The notes under the pieces are model-generated. The model was not told the DNA's origin. It saw only the letters and a list, made by a program, of their open reading frames with translations, and did not search any database. The translations under genes were made by a program, and so were the position numbers. Source: Rhizobium sp. BK376 (GTDB taxonomy: Bacteria; Pseudomonadota; Alphaproteobacteria; Rhizobiales; Rhizobiaceae). Taken from it: a stretch of DNA of 64,000 bases. Every line of letters begins with the position of its first letter. Positions within the stretch are counted from its first letter, which is position 1. This document shows, one piece after another, positions 62,752-64,000 of this stretch. Location of the stretch: assembly GCF_004341625.1 (NCBI RefSeq), contig NZ_SLZG01000002.1, positions 372,001 through 436,000 on the forward strand, read 5' to 3'.

Positions 62752-62828
62752 TGGCGCACCCGACAGGATTCGAACCTGTGACCTTTGGAATCGGAATCCA
62801 ACACTCTATCCAGCTGAGCTACGGGTGC
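62752..62828 (-). tRNA. tRNA-Arg (anticodon CCG)
   Basis: On the complement, the 5' GCACCCG (from 62828) pairs with CGGGTGC; the anticodon stem TTGGA/TCCAA encloses loop TTCCGAT, giving anticodon CCG for CGG codons. The T-arm contains GGTTCGAATCC, and CCA is encoded at the 3' end (complement of 62752-62754). 77 bases in all. A reading frame across this tRNA (62555-62836) is an artefact. Confidence 0.95.
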
Positions 62829-62940
62829 ATGCCTGAAGCGATGTGACTCGCTTGTCCGATGGGTGGTTCTTAACCTAGGAACCGTTTGGCTTCAATGCGG
62901 AAAATGCTGCAGAAGCATATAAGGGAGCATCGAAGTCGTT

Positions 62941-62977
62941 AAAAGCGAAAGGCCGCGAACCGGATGGTTTGCGGCCT
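62941..62977 (-). terminator. Terminator of the sugar ABC operon
   Basis: Read leftward, AGGCCGC and GCGGCCT (62950-62956 / 62971-62977), extended by AACC/GGTT, form the stem; the strand continues TTTCGCTTTT. It lies 23 bases past the ATPase stop. Confidence 0.85.
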
Positions 62978-62999
62978 CGTTGTCTTTATGACCAAGAGA

Positions 63000-63785
63000 T
63001 CAAGCAACCTTCATGGCGCCAGGGCCGGGGATGGCTTTTGGCGGCACCTTGCCGAGGATGATCATGCCGAGGACTTCGTCCTTGGTGACGTCCTCGGTGC
63101 GGGCGTGGCCGACGACCTGGCCGTTCTTCATGACGGAGACGCGGTCGGCGAGATCGAAGACGTCGTGGATGTCGTGGCTGATGAGGAAGATGCCGATGCC
63201 TTCCTTCTTCAGCTGCTTGATCAGCTCGCCGACCTGCGCCGTTTCCTGGGGGCCGAGGGCCGCGGTCGGCTCGTCCATGATCAGGATGCGGGCGTTGAAG
63301 AGGATGGCGCGGGCGATCGCAACCGACTGGCGCTGGCCGCCCGAGAGCGCTTTCACCGGCTCCTTGAAGCGCTTGAAGTTCGGGTTGAGGCGCCCCATCA
63401 CTTCGCGGGTCGAGGCTTCCATGGCGACGTCGTCGAGCGTGCCCCACTTTGTCTGCAGCTCGCGGCCGAGGTAGAGGTTGGCGGCGGCGTCGACATTGTC
63501 GGCGACGGCGAGCGTCTGGTAGATCGTCTCGATGCCGAATTTCTTGGCGTCGCGCGGCGTCTTGATATCGACCGGTTCGCCGTTGATCAGGATGTCGCCC
63601 GAGTCGCGCTTGTAGGCGCCGGAGAGAATCTTGATCAGCGTCGACTTGCCGGCGCCGTTATGGCCGAGCAGTGCGACGACTTCGCCTGGATAGAGGTCGA
63701 TAGAGGCGTTGTCGACTGCGTGGATGCCGCCGAAGGAAATGGAAATGTTCCTCATTTCCACGAGCGGAGTGGTTTGATCCGTCAT
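63000..63785 (-). CDS. Sugar ABC transporter ATP-binding protein (single-domain, CUT2 type)
   Basis: 261 residues. Walker [11 protein letters not shown]-loop [13 protein letters not shown], signature [15 protein letters not shown], Walker [14 protein letters not shown], and switch His in LISHDIHD. Most CUT2 ATPases (RbsA, XylG) are duplicated, about 500 residues; this one has a single half, like rhizobial FrcA- or XylG-like proteins. The sugar cannot be told. The permease gene ends 14 bases upstream and continues past the right edge. Confidence 0.92.
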   Translation of the reverse strand: MTDQTTPLVEMRNISISFGGIHAVDNASIDLYPGEVVALLGHNGAGKSTLIKILSGAYKRDSGDILINGEPVDIKTPRDAKKFGIETIYQTLAVADNVDAAANLYLGRELQTKWGTLDDVAMEASTREVMGRLNPNFKRFKEPVKALSGGQRQSVAIARAILFNARILIMDEPTAALGPQETAQVGELIKQLKKEGIGIFLISHDIHDVFDLADRVSVMKNGQVVGHARTEDVTKDEVLGMIILGKVPPKAIPGPGAMKVA

Positions 63786-63799
63786 AGTTCGGAATCCCT

Positions 63800-64000
63800 T
63801 TACTTGGCGCGCGAGCGATAGACGATGTCGAGCCAGACGGCGATGACAAGGACGACACCGACGACGACGTTCTGGATTGGCGTATCGACATTGGCAAGCC
63901 CCATGCCCGATTGCAGCGACTGCATCACCAGGGCGCCGATCATGGCGCCGGCGACCGTGCCGCTGCCGCCGGCAAGCGACGTGCCGCCAATGACGGCTGC
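63800..64000 (-). CDS. Sugar ABC transporter permease (partial, C-terminus only)
   Basis: The last 66 codons of a gene cut by the right edge. The visible part, [27 protein letters not shown] (in two halves), is the very conserved RbsC/XylH/FrcC segment, followed by a final helix and a basic Arg-Ser-Arg-Ala-Lys end. It forms the membrane channel energised by the ATPase at 63000. Confidence 0.93.
   Translation of the reverse strand, partial: AAVIGGTSLAGGSGTVAGAMIGALVMQSLQSGMGLANVDTPIQNVVVGVVLVIAVWLDIVYRSRAK

Noticed and set aside
62555..62836. 93-codon open frame ending in a protein-like tail
   Set aside because: It runs across the complement of tRNA-Arg(CCG); such frames are a familiar annotation artefact.

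Overview
The window reads as a chromosomal segment of a member of the Rhizobiaceae (Alphaproteobacteria), most likely Rhizobium or a close relative. The evidence is the G+C-rich, densely packed genes, the hmuPSTUV heme-uptake operon divergent from a tonB operon with RirA-type iron boxes (TGA-N9-TCA), RopB-like, ThuAB-like and DUF1236 proteins, and rhizobial palindromic intergenic repeats. No integrase, transposase, phage, plasmid-replication or CRISPR signal was seen. The two window ends cut through an intergenic repeat (left) and a sugar ABC permease (right).

Layout. 0-1 kb: a palindromic repeat and two small envelope-stress-type membrane genes. 1.2-8.5 kb: an iron/heme island. hmuPSTUV runs leftward; a periplasmic-protein gene plus tonB, then a DUF2325 / unknown / IsdG-type heme-degradation operon, run rightward, with IRO boxes in front. 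The outer-membrane heme receptor and ExbBD are not in the window. 8.5-30.8 kb: ordinary accessory metabolism and stress genes: outer-membrane barrel, methyltransferases, truncated hemoglobin, TetR-SMR efflux pair, thuAB-like pair, LuxR and LysR regulators, cupin/aldo-keto reductase, OlsC/LpxO-like hydroxylase, MFS pump, a three-enzyme methionine-sulfoxide repair set (free-Met-R-SO reductase, MsrB, MsrA), serine hydrolase, PdxH-like oxidase and a universal stress protein. 30.9-36.4 kb: a D-amino-acid utilisation locus (PLP enzyme, complete polar amino-acid ABC transporter, RidA, IclR regulator) with a candidate operator.

36.5-47.3 kb is the most unusual part. Five leftward genes encode two very large Ser/Thr-rich octapeptide-repeat proteins (1199 and 462 residues), a SPINDLY/OGT-type TPR glycosyltransferase, a glycosyltransferase with an inserted farnesoic-acid-O-methyltransferase-like domain, and UDP-galactopyranose mutase. 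The two repeat genes share a duplicated upstream region with a conserved palindrome. I infer a protein-O-glycosylation locus in which the repeat proteins are the acceptors and galactofuranose may be one of the sugars; this is not demonstrated by sequence alone.

47.4-58.6 kb: cell-envelope genes (membrane proteins, a membrane-anchored winged-helix/TPR protein, DUF1236, OmpA-like, Cys-rich-repeat, lipoproteins including a 39-residue one, an L,D-transpeptidase) and an SDR / E2-type acyltransferase / ICMT-like methyltransferase operon. Four TTAC-N-GTAA palindromes occur between 48.9 and 53.2 kb. 58.8-62.6 kb: a putative glycosyltransferase and a translationally coupled HAD phosphatase / APH-type kinase / nucleotidyltransferase operon that looks like an activated-sugar or capsule-modification module. 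It is followed by tRNA-Arg(CCG) and a sugar ABC transporter that runs off the right edge.

All function calls rest on reading motifs by eye. Start sites were adjusted using Shine-Dalgarno spacing, and several are marked as uncertain.
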